Of a DNA stretch of 64,000 nt, positions 39,379 through 47,997 are shown in pieces (within the stretch, counting starts at the first letter, position 1; every line of letters begins with the position of its first letter). The notes beneath the pieces were generated by a model, which worked only from the letters and a program-made list of their open reading frames with translations, did not search any database and was not told the DNA's origin. Source of the DNA: an uncultured Oscillospiraceae bacterium (GTDB lineage: Bacteria > Bacillota > Clostridia > Oscillospirales > Oscillospiraceae); contig CAKTNP010000007.1 of the NCBI GenBank assembly GCA_934589155.1, positions 1 to 64,000 on the forward strand, written 5' to 3'. The translations under genes were made by a program, and so were the position numbers.

Positions 39379-39953
39379 TCCTATATCTGCTGCGCCACGG
39401 CATGACCCGGGCCAACGAGGCCCATTTATACTGCGGCAGCACGGACCTGCCCCTGTCGCCGGAGGGCTGTGCGGCGCTGGAGAGGGCGAAAAACACCGGC
39501 CGCTGGCCCCGGGCGGACCGGTATTACACCAGCGGCATGCGGCGGACGGCGGAGACCCTGGGGATCTTGTACCCCGGCGCCACGGCCGCGGCCCTGCCGG
39601 AGCTTCGGGAGATCGACTTCGGGGACTTTGAGATGAAGTCCTACGAAATGCTGAAGGAGGACCCCCGGTATCTGGCATGGATCTCCGGCGAAAACGAGAA
39701 AAACGTTTGCCCCCATGGGGAAAGCGGGGCCCAGGCCCAGGCCAGAGCCCAAAGGGCTCTGGATGCCCTTCTGGGAGAAAATACCGACGCCCTGGCCGTG
39801 ACCCACGGCGGGGTCATTGCCGGTGCCATGGAGACCTGGTTTCCGGAGGCGGGGAAGAACCGCTATGAATGGCAGCCCCGGCCGGGAGCGGGCTATGGAA
39901 TTTTGTTTGAGGACGGAAAGCCCCTGCGTTATTGGGCCCTTCCGGAAGCCTAA
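39375..39953 (+). CDS. Histidine phosphatase family protein (CobC/phosphoglycerate-mutase-like)
   Basis: 192 residues. The catalytic RHG motif is YLLRHGMTRANE. ELREIDFGDFEMKSYEM provides the acid, and VTHGGVIAG the second histidine. Its place after a CobU-like gene suggests alpha-ribazole phosphatase (CobC), but other phosphomonoesters are possible. Last gene of the alr operon. Confidence 0.88.
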   Translation: MILYLLRHGMTRANEAHLYCGSTDLPLSPEGCAALERAKNTGRWPRADRYYTSGMRRTAETLGILYPGATAAALPELREIDFGDFEMKSYEMLKEDPRYLAWISGENEKNVCPHGESGAQAQARAQRALDALLGENTDALAVTHGGVIAGAMETWFPEAGKNRYEWQPRPGAGYGILFEDGKPLRYWALPEA

Positions 39954-39980
39954 CCGCCGACGGGTTCCTTTCTGCAAATG

Positions 39981-40016
39981 AGAAGCGGGCGGCAGACTGC
40001 CGCCCGCTTCTTTGCG
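39981..40016. terminator. Terminator between the alr operon and the convergent small gene
   Basis: AGAAGCGGGCGGCA pairs with TGCCGCCCGCTTCT, followed by TTTGCG on the plus strand. It can also end the minus-strand gene that stops at 40017. Confidence 0.85.
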
Positions 40017-40190
40017 TCAGCGCATCATTTTGCTGATCCGGTTGGCGGCCTCCGCCATGGCGTCCTCCACCTCCACGGCGGTGCGCTTGGCCAGCCGCCG
40101 GGCAGCGTTCTGCCGGGGCAGCATCATGACGGCGACGGCGCCGGCCGCGGCGCCCACGGCCATGGAGGCCGCGATCACTTTTCCGTTCAT
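40017..40190 (-). CDS. Small membrane-associated protein (57 residues)
   Basis: ATG at 40190 is six bases after GGAGGAG. The protein is one hydrophobic helix (VIAASMAVGAAAGAVAVMML) plus an amphipathic basic and acidic tail (RRLAKRTAVEVEDAMAEAANRISKMMR). The layout resembles YtxH-like small proteins. Function unknown. Single-gene unit. Confidence 0.75.
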   Translation of the reverse strand: MNGKVIAASMAVGAAAGAVAVMMLPRQNAARRLAKRTAVEVEDAMAEAANRISKMMR

Positions 40191-40349
40191 ATTGGGCTCC
40201 TCCTTTCCTTTTTGGGCTTTTTCTAGTATGCACCGGTGCGCAGAAATTTGCCGCATTGAGGCGAAAATTTTTTGAAACGGCGCAAAAGATCCCTTTCCGA
40301 CGGGCGAAAACTGTGGTATTATGAAAGAAAAAAGTCAGGGGGAGCCGCC

Positions 40350-41273
40350 ATGTCCATGGAGATCTTACAGGAAAAAATCAGAAAAAAGAAGAATCCGGCC
40401 CTTTTATGCCTGGATCCGACGGGAGATGTGATCCCGCCCCACCTGCTGGAGGAGGCCATCCGGGAAAAGGGCCAGACCCTGGAGGCCCTGGCCCTGGCCT
40501 GTGAGAACTACTGCCGGGGGATTTTGGAGGCAGTAAGTGACAGTATGCCCGGCGTTTCGGTAAAAACCGCCGGATTTTTCGCCCTGGGCCCGGCGGGTGC
40601 GGCGGTTTTGGAGCGGATCCTGGCCTATGCCCGGGAGAAGGAGTTGTATGTGATCCTGGACGGCGCCTTCGGCGAGCCGGGCTTTGCGGGCCAGGCCCTG
40701 GCGGAGAGCATCTTCGGCGGCATCCCTGTGGGAGACCAGGTGTTGACGGCCTATCCCGCTGACGGCGTCACGGTGAATCCCTATGCCGGTGCCGACGGGG
40801 CTGCGGCCTTCCTGACCTATTGCAGGACTGAGGGGAAGAGCCTTTTTGTCCAGGTGCGGACCGCTAATCGGTCCTCGGTGGAGGTCCAGGAGCTTTTGAC
40901 CGGCGGACGGCTGGTGTATACGGCGGTGGCGGATCTGGCCAGCCGCTGGGGGGCAGAACTTTGCGGCAGGAGCGGCTACTCCCAGGTGGGGGCTGTGGCC
41001 AGCGCCTCCCGGGGAGAGGTCCTTAAGACCCTGCGGGAGAAGTATGACCGGCTGTTTTTGCTGGTGACGGGCCTGGGGGTCCAGGGAGGCTGCGTGAAGA
41101 ACGCATCCTATGCCTTTGACCGGCTGGGCCGGGGGGCGGCGGTGTGCGCCGGACACAGCATCCTGGGGGCTTGGAAAAAGGCGGAGACCGACGGCCGGGA
41201 CTATGCGGCCCAGGCCGCTGCCGCAGCGGAAAAGCTGAAGCGGGACTTGTCAAAATATGTACTTGTGATGTGA
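40350..41273 (+). CDS. PyrF-like (OMP decarboxylase family) protein lacking the catalytic motif
   Basis: 307 residues from ATG 40350 after AGGGGGAG. It aligns by eye with type-2 orotidine-5'-phosphate decarboxylases: ALLCLDPTGDVIPP, VKTAGFFALGPAG, ADGVTVNPYAGAD, FVQVRTANRSSVEVQE, and TGLGVQGGC. The catalytic DAKRGDIG motif is replaced by DGAFGEPG (about 104-111), which removes the essential Lys and Asp. Decarboxylase activity is therefore unlikely unless another residue substitutes. No other pyr gene adjoins it. Confidence 0.75.
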   Translation: MSMEILQEKIRKKKNPALLCLDPTGDVIPPHLLEEAIREKGQTLEALALACENYCRGILEAVSDSMPGVSVKTAGFFALGPAGAAVLERILAYAREKELYVILDGAFGEPGFAGQALAESIFGGIPVGDQVLTAYPADGVTVNPYAGADGAAAFLTYCRTEGKSLFVQVRTANRSSVEVQELLTGGRLVYTAVADLASRWGAELCGRSGYSQVGAVASASRGEVLKTLREKYDRLFLLVTGLGVQGGCVKNASYAFDRLGRGAAVCAGHSILGAWKKAETDGRDYAAQAAAAAEKLKRDLSKYVLVM

Positions 41274-41329
41274 ATCGGATCGAAATAAGGCGGCCGGTCC
41301 CAATAGGGCCGACCACCTTTGCCGCTTTT

Positions 41330-41650
41330 TTACCGATCCAGGCCGTAGGCCCCGGGGCGACCGGCCCCGGCCATACGGCCCCGGGCGGCGGAGCGGGCGC
41401 CCTCCGTGGTGCCGTCCTCGGTGGTCCGGGTGTCCTCGGAGCCGTGGGTGCTTTCGGTGGACCGAGTGTCCTCCATGCCGCGGGTCATTTCGGTGCCGCG
41501 GGTGCTCTCCGTGGGCCGGGAGGTCTCCCGGGGAGCCGTGGCGGCGGTGCCGCTGGGCCGGGAGGTGGGAGTCGTTGTGTTGGTGCGGCGGCAGGCCGTC
41601 AGGCCTGCGGCCAGGCTCAGGCAAAGAAGCAGTGCTGCAAGACGTTTCAT
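41330..41650 (-). CDS. Small lipoprotein with Thr/Arg/Glu-rich repeats
   Basis: 106 residues from ATG at 41650 after GGAGGAAA. Signal peptide and lipobox LTACRR. The mature part is low complexity, built of STRGTE / DTRSTE / DTRTTE-type units, and ends in an Arg/Gly/Ala-rich tail. No folded domain is visible. It may be a wall-spanning linker or a degenerate gene. It converges with the PyrF-like gene. Confidence 0.65.
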   Translation of the reverse strand: MKRLAALLLCLSLAAGLTACRRTNTTTPTSRPSGTAATAPRETSRPTESTRGTEMTRGMEDTRSTESTHGSEDTRTTEDGTTEGARSAARGRMAGAGRPGAYGLDR

Positions 41651-41821
41651 AGTCGATTTCCTCCTGCGTTGAATTTCCGGGGATAGTATCTGCGCTTTTT
41701 CGGAAATTAGCCGCCGGGCTCCTGGAAAGAACAGGTAGGACAGGAAGAATCCGTCAAATGCTGACAGGACCCGGCATTTGGCGGAATCGGGAAAAATTCG
41801 GAGAAAAAGCCCAAAGAGCGG

Positions 41822-41850
41822 TTGCTATTTGGCGGCAATTCCGGTATAAT
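41822..41850 (+). promoter_or_regulatory. Sigma-A-type promoter of the ferredoxin gene
   Basis: TTGCTA (41822-41827), 17-base spacer, TATAAT (41845-41850), 41 bases before the start codon. Confidence 0.75.
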
Positions 41851-41891
41851 GGAGCCAATCAAATCACCTACATAAAGGAGCGTCTGTTTCC

Positions 41892-42278
41892 ATGAAGAAA
41901 CTCACCGTGAAAAAGGGTTCCGCCTGCATGGCCTGTCTGGAATGCGTCCAGGCCTGTTCCATGGCGTTTTACAAGGAATTCCACCAGGACAAGTCCTGCA
42001 TCAAGATCGTGGAGAAGAAGGGCGAAGCAAAGCCCCAGATCTGCGTCCAGTGCGGCAAGTGCGCCAAGGTCTGTGAGGCAGGCGCCATTACTCAGAACCC
42101 CAAGACCGGGGTCTATATGATCAACAAGAAGCTGTGCAACGGCTGCGGCAAGTGCGCCGAGGTCTGTCCCTTCGGGGTCATGGTCCCCAACGAGAACGGC
42201 CCCACCTCTAAGTGCATCGCCTGCGGCATCTGCGTCAAGGCATGTCCCATGGAGATCCTGGAGATCGTAGAAAAGTAA
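41892..42278 (+). CDS. Four-cluster 4Fe-4S ferredoxin-like protein
   Basis: 128 residues with four cysteine motifs: CMACLECVQAC, CVQCGKCAKVC, CNGCGKCAEVC and CIACGICVKAC. Together they could hold four 4Fe-4S clusters, like the HycB/CooF electron-transfer subunits. No signal peptide. It stands alone, so its redox partner is not evident. Confidence 0.92.
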   Translation: MKKLTVKKGSACMACLECVQACSMAFYKEFHQDKSCIKIVEKKGEAKPQICVQCGKCAKVCEAGAITQNPKTGVYMINKKLCNGCGKCAEVCPFGVMVPNENGPTSKCIACGICVKACPMEILEIVEK

Positions 42279-42287
42279 AAAAGCATG

Positions 42288-42324
42288 GAAAAACGCCGGG
42301 TTTTTGAAAACCCGGCGTTTTTTG
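42288..42324. terminator. Bidirectional terminator
   Basis: AAAACGCCGGGTTT pairs with AAACCCGGCGTTTT around a short loop, with an A run left and a T run right. It ends both the ferredoxin gene and the convergent EamA gene. Confidence 0.92.
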
Positions 42325-42326
42325 AT

Positions 42327-43229
42327 TCAAGCGGGGACCGCTTTCTTGGCGGGCAGCTGGGCCAGCACAATGGCGCCGAAGACCAGGACACAGCCGAAAA
42401 GCTCCCGGGGGGACAGGGCGGCCTTCAGGATCAGCCAGCCGAACAGGGCGGAGAATACGGATTCCAGGCTCAGGATCAGGCTGGCCAGGGCCACGTTGGA
42501 GGACTTCTTCTGCCCCGTAATCTGCAGGGTGTAGGCGATTCCCATGGACAAAACGCCGGTGTAGAGAATGGGAACGGCGCAGCTGGGGGCGGCGGAGAGA
42601 TCCATCCCCTCAAACAGGAGCATGCTGAAAAAGGACAGCACGCAGGTCACCATGGTCTGGATCAGGGACAGCCGCAGACAGTCCACATAGGGGGAGACCC
42701 GGTCGATGCAGGTGATCTGGATGGCGAAGAACAGGGCGCAGACCAGGGTGAGGGCGTCGCCCAGGTTCACACCGTCGGCACCGGAGAGACTGAGAAAATA
42801 CAGGCCCAGGACCGCCAGCCCCACGGAGATCCACACCCGGCCCCGGAGCCGCTGATGCAGGAATAGGCCCAGCAGTGGTACCAGAACGATGTACATGGCG
42901 GTGATAAAGCCGGACTTTCCGGGGCTGGTGTAGACCAGACCCACCTGCTGAAAGGCGTTGCCCAGGAACATACCCAGGCCGCAGCATAGGCCGCCCAGCA
43001 GCAGGCGCTTATCCCGGAACCGGGTAAAAAAGGTTTTTCCGTCGTTTTTGCCCCGGTCGCCGATGGCGACCAGAGGAATCAGGGTCAGGACCGCCGTCAA
43101 AGAACGGCAGAACTGAAAGGTCATGGGGGCCATCCGGTCCACGCCTACGCTTTGGGCCACGAAGGCCAGGCCCCAGATCAGGGCGGTGGTAAGAAGCATG
43201 AGGTTTCCCACCACGGCATTCTTTTTCAT
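42327..43229 (-). CDS. EamA/DMT-family transporter
   Basis: 300 residues from ATG at 43229. Ten hydrophobic helices in two EamA halves are seen: LLTTALIWGLAFVAQSVG opens the first, and VLGLYFLSLSGADG with ILSLESVFSALFGWLILKA marks the second. It would export or import a small metabolite. On the minus strand TTGACT (43293-43288), 17 bases and TAGCCT (43270-43265) form a possible promoter, back to back with that of pepF. Confidence 0.9.
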   Translation of the reverse strand: MKKNAVVGNLMLLTTALIWGLAFVAQSVGVDRMAPMTFQFCRSLTAVLTLIPLVAIGDRGKNDGKTFFTRFRDKRLLLGGLCCGLGMFLGNAFQQVGLVYTSPGKSGFITAMYIVLVPLLGLFLHQRLRGRVWISVGLAVLGLYFLSLSGADGVNLGDALTLVCALFFAIQITCIDRVSPYVDCLRLSLIQTMVTCVLSFFSMLLFEGMDLSAAPSCAVPILYTGVLSMGIAYTLQITGQKKSSNVALASLILSLESVFSALFGWLILKAALSPRELFGCVLVFGAIVLAQLPAKKAVPA

Positions 43230-43300
43230 GAAGTGCTCACCTACAAAAGACAAAATACCAGGTTAGGCTACCACAATTTCCAAAGAAAGTCAATCCCGCC

Positions 43301-43328
43301 TTGCAAAACCCCGGGAGTGTGATATACT
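43301..43328 (+). promoter_or_regulatory. Sigma-A-type promoter of pepF
   Basis: TTGCAA (43301-43306), 16-base spacer, TATACT (43323-43328), 33 bases before the start. Confidence 0.65.
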
Positions 43329-43361
43329 AAGACCATAATACAGAATGGAGGAAACGATCCT

Positions 43362-45164
43362 ATGGACGAAAAGAAAATCCCCCAGCGCTCCGAGATCGCC
43401 GAAGAGGACAAGTGGGCCATCTGCGACCTTTACGCCACCGACGAGGACTGGGAAAAAGACCTGGAAAAGCTGAATGACTATACCGCAAAGGTCAAGACCT
43501 TTGCCGGACACCTGGCTGACAGCGCCGACACCATGCTGGAGTTTTACAACCTGGTGGAGGCTGTGGCGCTGCTGACCGGCGATCTGGGCAACTATGCGGG
43601 CCGTCAGAATGACTCCGACACCCGGGTGGGCAAGTACCAGACCATGATGGGCAAGTTCATGACGGCCTATGTGGCCTATCACTCCGCCGCCAGCTTCGAG
43701 ACTCCGGAGCTGCTGGCCATCGCCCCCGAGACCCTGGAGGGCTTCTACAAGGCCCAGCCCCTGCTGGAGCGGTACCGCCGCCACATTGAGAACGCCACCC
43801 GCCGCCGGGCCCATGTGCTCTCTGCTGCGGAGGAGAAGTTGCTGGCTGCCGCCGGTGAACTGGCGGACACGCCCAGCAACGTTTTCGGCATGTTTGAGAA
43901 CGCGGACCTGACCTTCCCCGACGCTGTGGACAGCCAGGGCAATCATCTGCCCCTGAGCCAGGGCACCTTCGCCAGCTATGAGGAGAGCTCCGACCGGGGC
44001 CTGCGGAAGAGCGCCTATGAGAACCTGTATCACACCCTGGGCGGTTTCCGGAACACCGCCGCCGCCATGCTTAACGGCCAGATGAAGCAACTGCAGTTCT
44101 TCGCCAACGCTCGGAAGTACGACTCTGCCCGACAGGCGTCCTTGGATGCCACCAATGTGCCGGAATCCGTGTATGATAACCTCATTGAGGCTGTCCATAA
44201 CAATATGGATAAGCTGCATCGGTATGTTGCCCTGCGGAAAAAGCTGCTGGGCCTGGATGAGCTCCACTTCTACGATTCGTATACACCCCTCCTGTCTGAG
44301 GATCGGGAAAAGATCCCCTTCGCCCAGGCAAAGGAGACCGTGTATGAGGCCCTGGCGCCCATGGGAGATTACTACCGCGGCATTCTCAGGGAGGGCTTTG
44401 ACAATCGTTGGATCGACGTGTACCAGAACGAGGGCAAGCGGTCCGGCGCCTACTCAGCCGGGGCCAGCGTCCACCCCTATGTGCTGCTGAACTACTCCGG
44501 AACCCTGGGCAGTCAGTTCACCCTGGCCCACGAAATGGGCCACGCTCTACACTCCTATCTTTCCACCAAAAACCAGACACCTCTGGATGCAGATTATGTG
44601 ATCTTTGTGGCGGAAGTGGCCTCTACCTGCAACGAAGCTTTGCTTATGGAGCACCTGCTGGCCAAGACTACGGACAAGAAGGAGAGGGCTTACCTCATTA
44701 ACCACTTTTTGGACCAGTTCAAGGGCACTCTGTATCGCCAGACTATGTTCGCCGAGTTCGAGCGGAACATCGGCCGCATGACTCAGGAGGGCACCCCTCT
44801 GACGGCGGATGTGCTATGCGCCGAGTACAAGCGGCTGAATGAGGAGTACTACGGCCCCGATATGGTGGTGGATGACGAGATTGCCATGGAGTGGGCCCGG
44901 ATTCCTCACTTCTACTACGACTACTATGTGTTCCAGTATGCCACAGGCTACTCCGCCGCCATCGCCCTGTCCCGCCGGATCCTGCGGGAGGGCGAGCCCG
45001 CTGTGAAGGATTATCTGAACTTCCTGTCCGGCGGCTGCTCCAAGACTCCCATTGATCTTCTGAAGGGCGCCGGTGTGGATATGACCACCCCCGAGCCCGT
45101 GAACCAGGCTCTGGAGCTCTTCGGCACCCTGCTGGATGAGATGGAGCAGCTCATGGAGGCCTGA
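43362..45164 (+). CDS. pepF: Oligoendopeptidase F (M3 metallopeptidase)
   Basis: 600 residues. Zinc motif TLAHEMGHALHSYL (HExxH) with the downstream glutamate in FVAEVASTCNEALL. The N-terminal region AEEDKWAICDLYATDEDWEKD and the C-terminal YYYDYYVFQYATGYSAA are typical of PepF. It cleaves short peptides in the cytoplasm. Full length. A small gene follows four bases after its stop. Confidence 0.96.
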   Translation: MDEKKIPQRSEIAEEDKWAICDLYATDEDWEKDLEKLNDYTAKVKTFAGHLADSADTMLEFYNLVEAVALLTGDLGNYAGRQNDSDTRVGKYQTMMGKFMTAYVAYHSAASFETPELLAIAPETLEGFYKAQPLLERYRRHIENATRRRAHVLSAAEEKLLAAAGELADTPSNVFGMFENADLTFPDAVDSQGNHLPLSQGTFASYEESSDRGLRKSAYENLYHTLGGFRNTAAAMLNGQMKQLQFFANARKYDSARQASLDATNVPESVYDNLIEAVHNNMDKLHRYVALRKKLLGLDELHFYDSYTPLLSEDREKIPFAQAKETVYEALAPMGDYYRGILREGFDNRWIDVYQNEGKRSGAYSAGASVHPYVLLNYSGTLGSQFTLAHEMGHALHSYLSTKNQTPLDADYVIFVAEVASTCNEALLMEHLLAKTTDKKERAYLINHFLDQFKGTLYRQTMFAEFERNIGRMTQEGTPLTADVLCAEYKRLNEEYYGPDMVVDDEIAMEWARIPHFYYDYYVFQYATGYSAAIALSRRILREGEPAVKDYLNFLSGGCSKTPIDLLKGAGVDMTTPEPVNQALELFGTLLDEMEQLMEA

Positions 45165-45167
45165 GCC

Positions 45168-45446
45168 GTGAAGGCCGTGGACATTTTCATCCCCACCCTG
45201 CACACCTTTGCCATGAACAACGTTTTCACCGGGTCCTGGGGCCGCCTTCGATTCCGGATCGCCCCCAATGTGGTCATGCGGACCCCCAAGGAGGTCAACA
45301 TGGAAGAAAGCTCCATGGAGGCCGAATTCTGGCACGGGGTATTCTGCTATGAGAAAAGCGAAATGGAGGGCAGGCGGGTCTTCCCTATGAGCGAGGAGGG
45401 CCGGGTGGAAATGAAAGCCTGGCTGGAAGCACAGGCGGAAGAATAA
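45168..45446 (+). CDS. Hypothetical protein, translationally linked to pepF
   Basis: 92 residues from GTG 45168 with GGAGG eight bases upstream. KAVDIFIPTLHTFAMNNVFTG is followed by RLRFRIAPNV, a Met/Glu-rich loop and FWHGVFCYEKSEMEG. No helix or signal peptide. No family is recognised. The short gap to pepF and the shared terminator indicate one operon. Confidence 0.7.
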   Translation: MKAVDIFIPTLHTFAMNNVFTGSWGRLRFRIAPNVVMRTPKEVNMEESSMEAEFWHGVFCYEKSEMEGRRVFPMSEEGRVEMKAWLEAQAEE

Positions 45447-45449
45447 GAA

Positions 45450-45477
45450 AAGCGGGAGCTTCAGCTCCCGCTTTTTT
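45450..45477 (+). terminator. Terminator of the pepF operon
   Basis: AGCGGGAGCT pairs with AGCTCCCGCT and runs into TTTTTT. Confidence 0.9.
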
Positions 45478-45592
45478 GCGTAAAAACAGGGGAGGGAGGC
45501 CTGCGGCAGGCGAGAGATGCACGGTTTTGGGCAACAGATCCCTGCAAAATCAATAGAAGTGAAGGAACCCAAATGAAGAACGGAGGAAAATT

Positions 45593-47935
45593 ATGGAGCT
45601 TCTATTTGAAAACTGGAAGATCAAAGTCCAAAAGGATCCGTCGCCCCAGCAGTACGACAACGGCGTCTGGAAACTCAGCCTGCGAGGCGGCCTGCCGGAG
45701 GACTGGTCCTGGCAGGCCCTTCTTGCCCAGGGGGACAAGCTGGACATCATTGACCTGAGCCTGGGGGAGAACGGTGCGGAAGCCATGCTGACGGCGGAGA
45801 ACTTGTCCCTGTTCGGACCCTATACGGTTCAGATTCGGGGCAGCCAGGGGGACAAGGTCCGGCATACGGACAGGGTCCGGATTTATGTGCATCGAAGTCT
45901 GTCGGGAGACGCCAACTGGCCAGAGATCCCCACGGAATTTTCCCAGTTGGAGGCCCGGGTGGCCGCCGCGGCGGCCCATCCGCCGATCCCCGGGGAGGGG
46001 AACTGCTGGCAACTTTGGAACCCGGAGCAAATGGCATATGTGCAGTCGGAGATCCCGGTGCCTGCGGCCCGGGACGGCGCTGCCGGAGCAAAGGGCGACA
46101 CCGGTCCCCAGGGAGAGACCGGGGCGGCGGGAACGGACGGGAAGAGCGCCTATCAGCTCTACGTGGACGGCGGCGGGACCCTGACCCAAGCCCAGTGGCT
46201 GGCCAGTCTGGCCGCTACGCCGCCCAAGTATGCCGCCACCGAGGCGGACATGACGGACACCTCCCAGTGCTACATCGGCGCAAACGGGCACCTCTGGGCC
46301 TACATCAAGGCTACCGTGGAGCAGGAAGTGACGGAGACCATCTCGCCCACCACGGACAACCCCTACTATGACGGCTATCGCTTCGGCTCTTCCATCGCCA
46401 GCGATTCCATGGAGCACGACGCGGCGGGGTATCACCTGACGCCCATCATCGACCTGACCAAGGCGGCCTATCAGGGCAAGACCATCCAGATCAAATTGTC
46501 CGGCGCACAGTACGCCTCCACCGGGGCCTATGCCGTGTGGATCCAGTCCAGGACATACGGCATGGATAAAACGCCGCTGGAAAACCGGCCCTACACCTGC
46601 GACACGAACCTGAGCGGTGCAGGGCTGGCCGATACGAAGAACGGAACGATCTCCGTGACCTATGAAAGCGCCACCTCGGCCATCATCACGGTCACGGTGC
46701 CGCCCACCCTCGGCGCGGCCAAGACCAAGATCGGCTATCTGCGCTTCTGCGGCAAGGGGGCCGTGGCGGATTCTCAGATCACCGTCACCTATACCACTCC
46801 CGTGACGGGCTACCAGTGGGCGGACACCGGGATCTCCTATGGCGGAGGCGGTGAGGCCCAGGTATCTGCCAAGGCGGCGGCTCTGAACAACGAAGGAGCG
46901 GACCCGGCTGTTTATAATCTGCTGCCCCCTGCGGTTCTGACCTACTACAACAGCGCCGCCTACTCCGACAGCGATTACAGTGGCACCAATATCGTTCGGG
47001 CCACACTGCCCTATCGGGGAGACCAGCCCCGGCCCGTGACCCTCAAGTGGCAGCACAACGAGGACGCCATGGGCACCACGGTATCCCTGAACACCTCTCC
47101 CACGGTGCTGTCCACCGGGGTTCGGCAGTATGACGCCACGGGCCTGGACCGGCTGGGCATTTATAACCTGCTTCCCGGGACCAAGTACTACTACGCCGTG
47201 ATCCACGTGCTCCCTGACGGTTCCGTGGTGACGGCCAAGACCGGCAGCTTCACCACCGGGGCCCAGCCCTGGCGGCTCCTGCGGGTGGAGGGTATCCAGA
47301 ACGTCCGGGACCTGGGCGGCTGGACGGGCCTGGACGGGAAAAAGGTCAAGTACGGCATGCTCTTCCGGGGTTCCGCCATGGATGACGGCACCTTCCGGGA
47401 CCTGCTCCTGACTGGCAGCGGCAGAAACGAGATGGCCAGCAATCTTGGGATTCGGGCGGAACTGGATCTTCGGTGGAACTATACGGAAAGCTCCATCAGC
47501 CCGGACACGGACTATCTGTGCATTTCCGTATCCCAGTATGCGGAGGCCATTACGGACGCAGAGCGCCGGGCGCAGTTCAAGACCTGCTTTGAGTGGATCA
47601 TGGGGCGGCTGACGGAGAGTCCGGCCAAGCCTGTCTATTTCCACTGCCAGGGCGGGTGCGACCGGACGGGGGCCATGGCGTTCCTGCTGCTGGGGCTCCT
47701 GGGGGTCAGCGAATCCGATTTGGCCCGGGACTATGAGCTCAGCAGCTTCAGCCCCATCGGCATGTACGACCGGACCCGGAACAGCACGGTCTACGGCTAC
47801 AAGGCCATGGTGGAGGCGCTGAAGGCCTACTCCGGTGACACCATCACGGAGAAGTTCGTGGATTTTGCCGTGACCGGCTGCGGGATCGGGGCGGAGACCA
47901 TCAACAGTTTCCGGACATTGATGTTGGAAGGGTAA
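45593..47935 (+). CDS. Phage-tail-fibre-like protein fused to a tyrosine phosphatase domain
   Basis: 780 residues from ATG 45593 after CGGAGG. The N-terminus (about 1-155) resembles modules in clostridial phage tail or baseplate proteins, including the AHPPIPGEGNCWQLWNPE motif. A short collagen-like Gly-x-y run (GAAGAKGDTGPQGETGAAG) leads to GKSAYQLYVDGGGTLTQAQW and LASL, a linker common in tail fibres. A lectin-like region and a fibronectin-III-like segment (about 465-555) follow. The last 220 residues form a Y_phosphatase3-like domain: NVRDLGGW, then HCQGGCDRTGAMA with Cys685 and Arg691. No signal peptide, and no phage genes adjoin it. Confidence 0.82.
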   Translation: MELLFENWKIKVQKDPSPQQYDNGVWKLSLRGGLPEDWSWQALLAQGDKLDIIDLSLGENGAEAMLTAENLSLFGPYTVQIRGSQGDKVRHTDRVRIYVHRSLSGDANWPEIPTEFSQLEARVAAAAAHPPIPGEGNCWQLWNPEQMAYVQSEIPVPAARDGAAGAKGDTGPQGETGAAGTDGKSAYQLYVDGGGTLTQAQWLASLAATPPKYAATEADMTDTSQCYIGANGHLWAYIKATVEQEVTETISPTTDNPYYDGYRFGSSIASDSMEHDAAGYHLTPIIDLTKAAYQGKTIQIKLSGAQYASTGAYAVWIQSRTYGMDKTPLENRPYTCDTNLSGAGLADTKNGTISVTYESATSAIITVTVPPTLGAAKTKIGYLRFCGKGAVADSQITVTYTTPVTGYQWADTGISYGGGGEAQVSAKAAALNNEGADPAVYNLLPPAVLTYYNSAAYSDSDYSGTNIVRATLPYRGDQPRPVTLKWQHNEDAMGTTVSLNTSPTVLSTGVRQYDATGLDRLGIYNLLPGTKYYYAVIHVLPDGSVVTAKTGSFTTGAQPWRLLRVEGIQNVRDLGGWTGLDGKKVKYGMLFRGSAMDDGTFRDLLLTGSGRNEMASNLGIRAELDLRWNYTESSISPDTDYLCISVSQYAEAITDAERRAQFKTCFEWIMGRLTESPAKPVYFHCQGGCDRTGAMAFLLLGLLGVSESDLARDYELSSFSPIGMYDRTRNSTVYGYKAMVEALKAYSGDTITEKFVDFAVTGCGIGAETINSFRTLMLEG

Positions 47936-47942
47936 AAGTCAA

Positions 47943-47988
47943 AAAGCCCCCGGCGGAGGACGTAGGTCCTCTGCCGGGGGCAATTTTT
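47943..47988. terminator. Bidirectional terminator
   Basis: AGCCCCCGGC(G)GAGGAC pairs with GTCCTCTGCCGGGGGC. T runs exist on both strands, serving the phosphatase gene and the convergent pot operon. Confidence 0.9.
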
Positions 47989-47997
47989 ATGGGGTGC

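Noticed and set aside
45602..47644. Antisense frame of 680 codons opposite the tail-fibre/phosphatase gene
   Set aside because: Gly/Arg/Val-rich shadow without start signals; the plus strand encodes recognisable domains.
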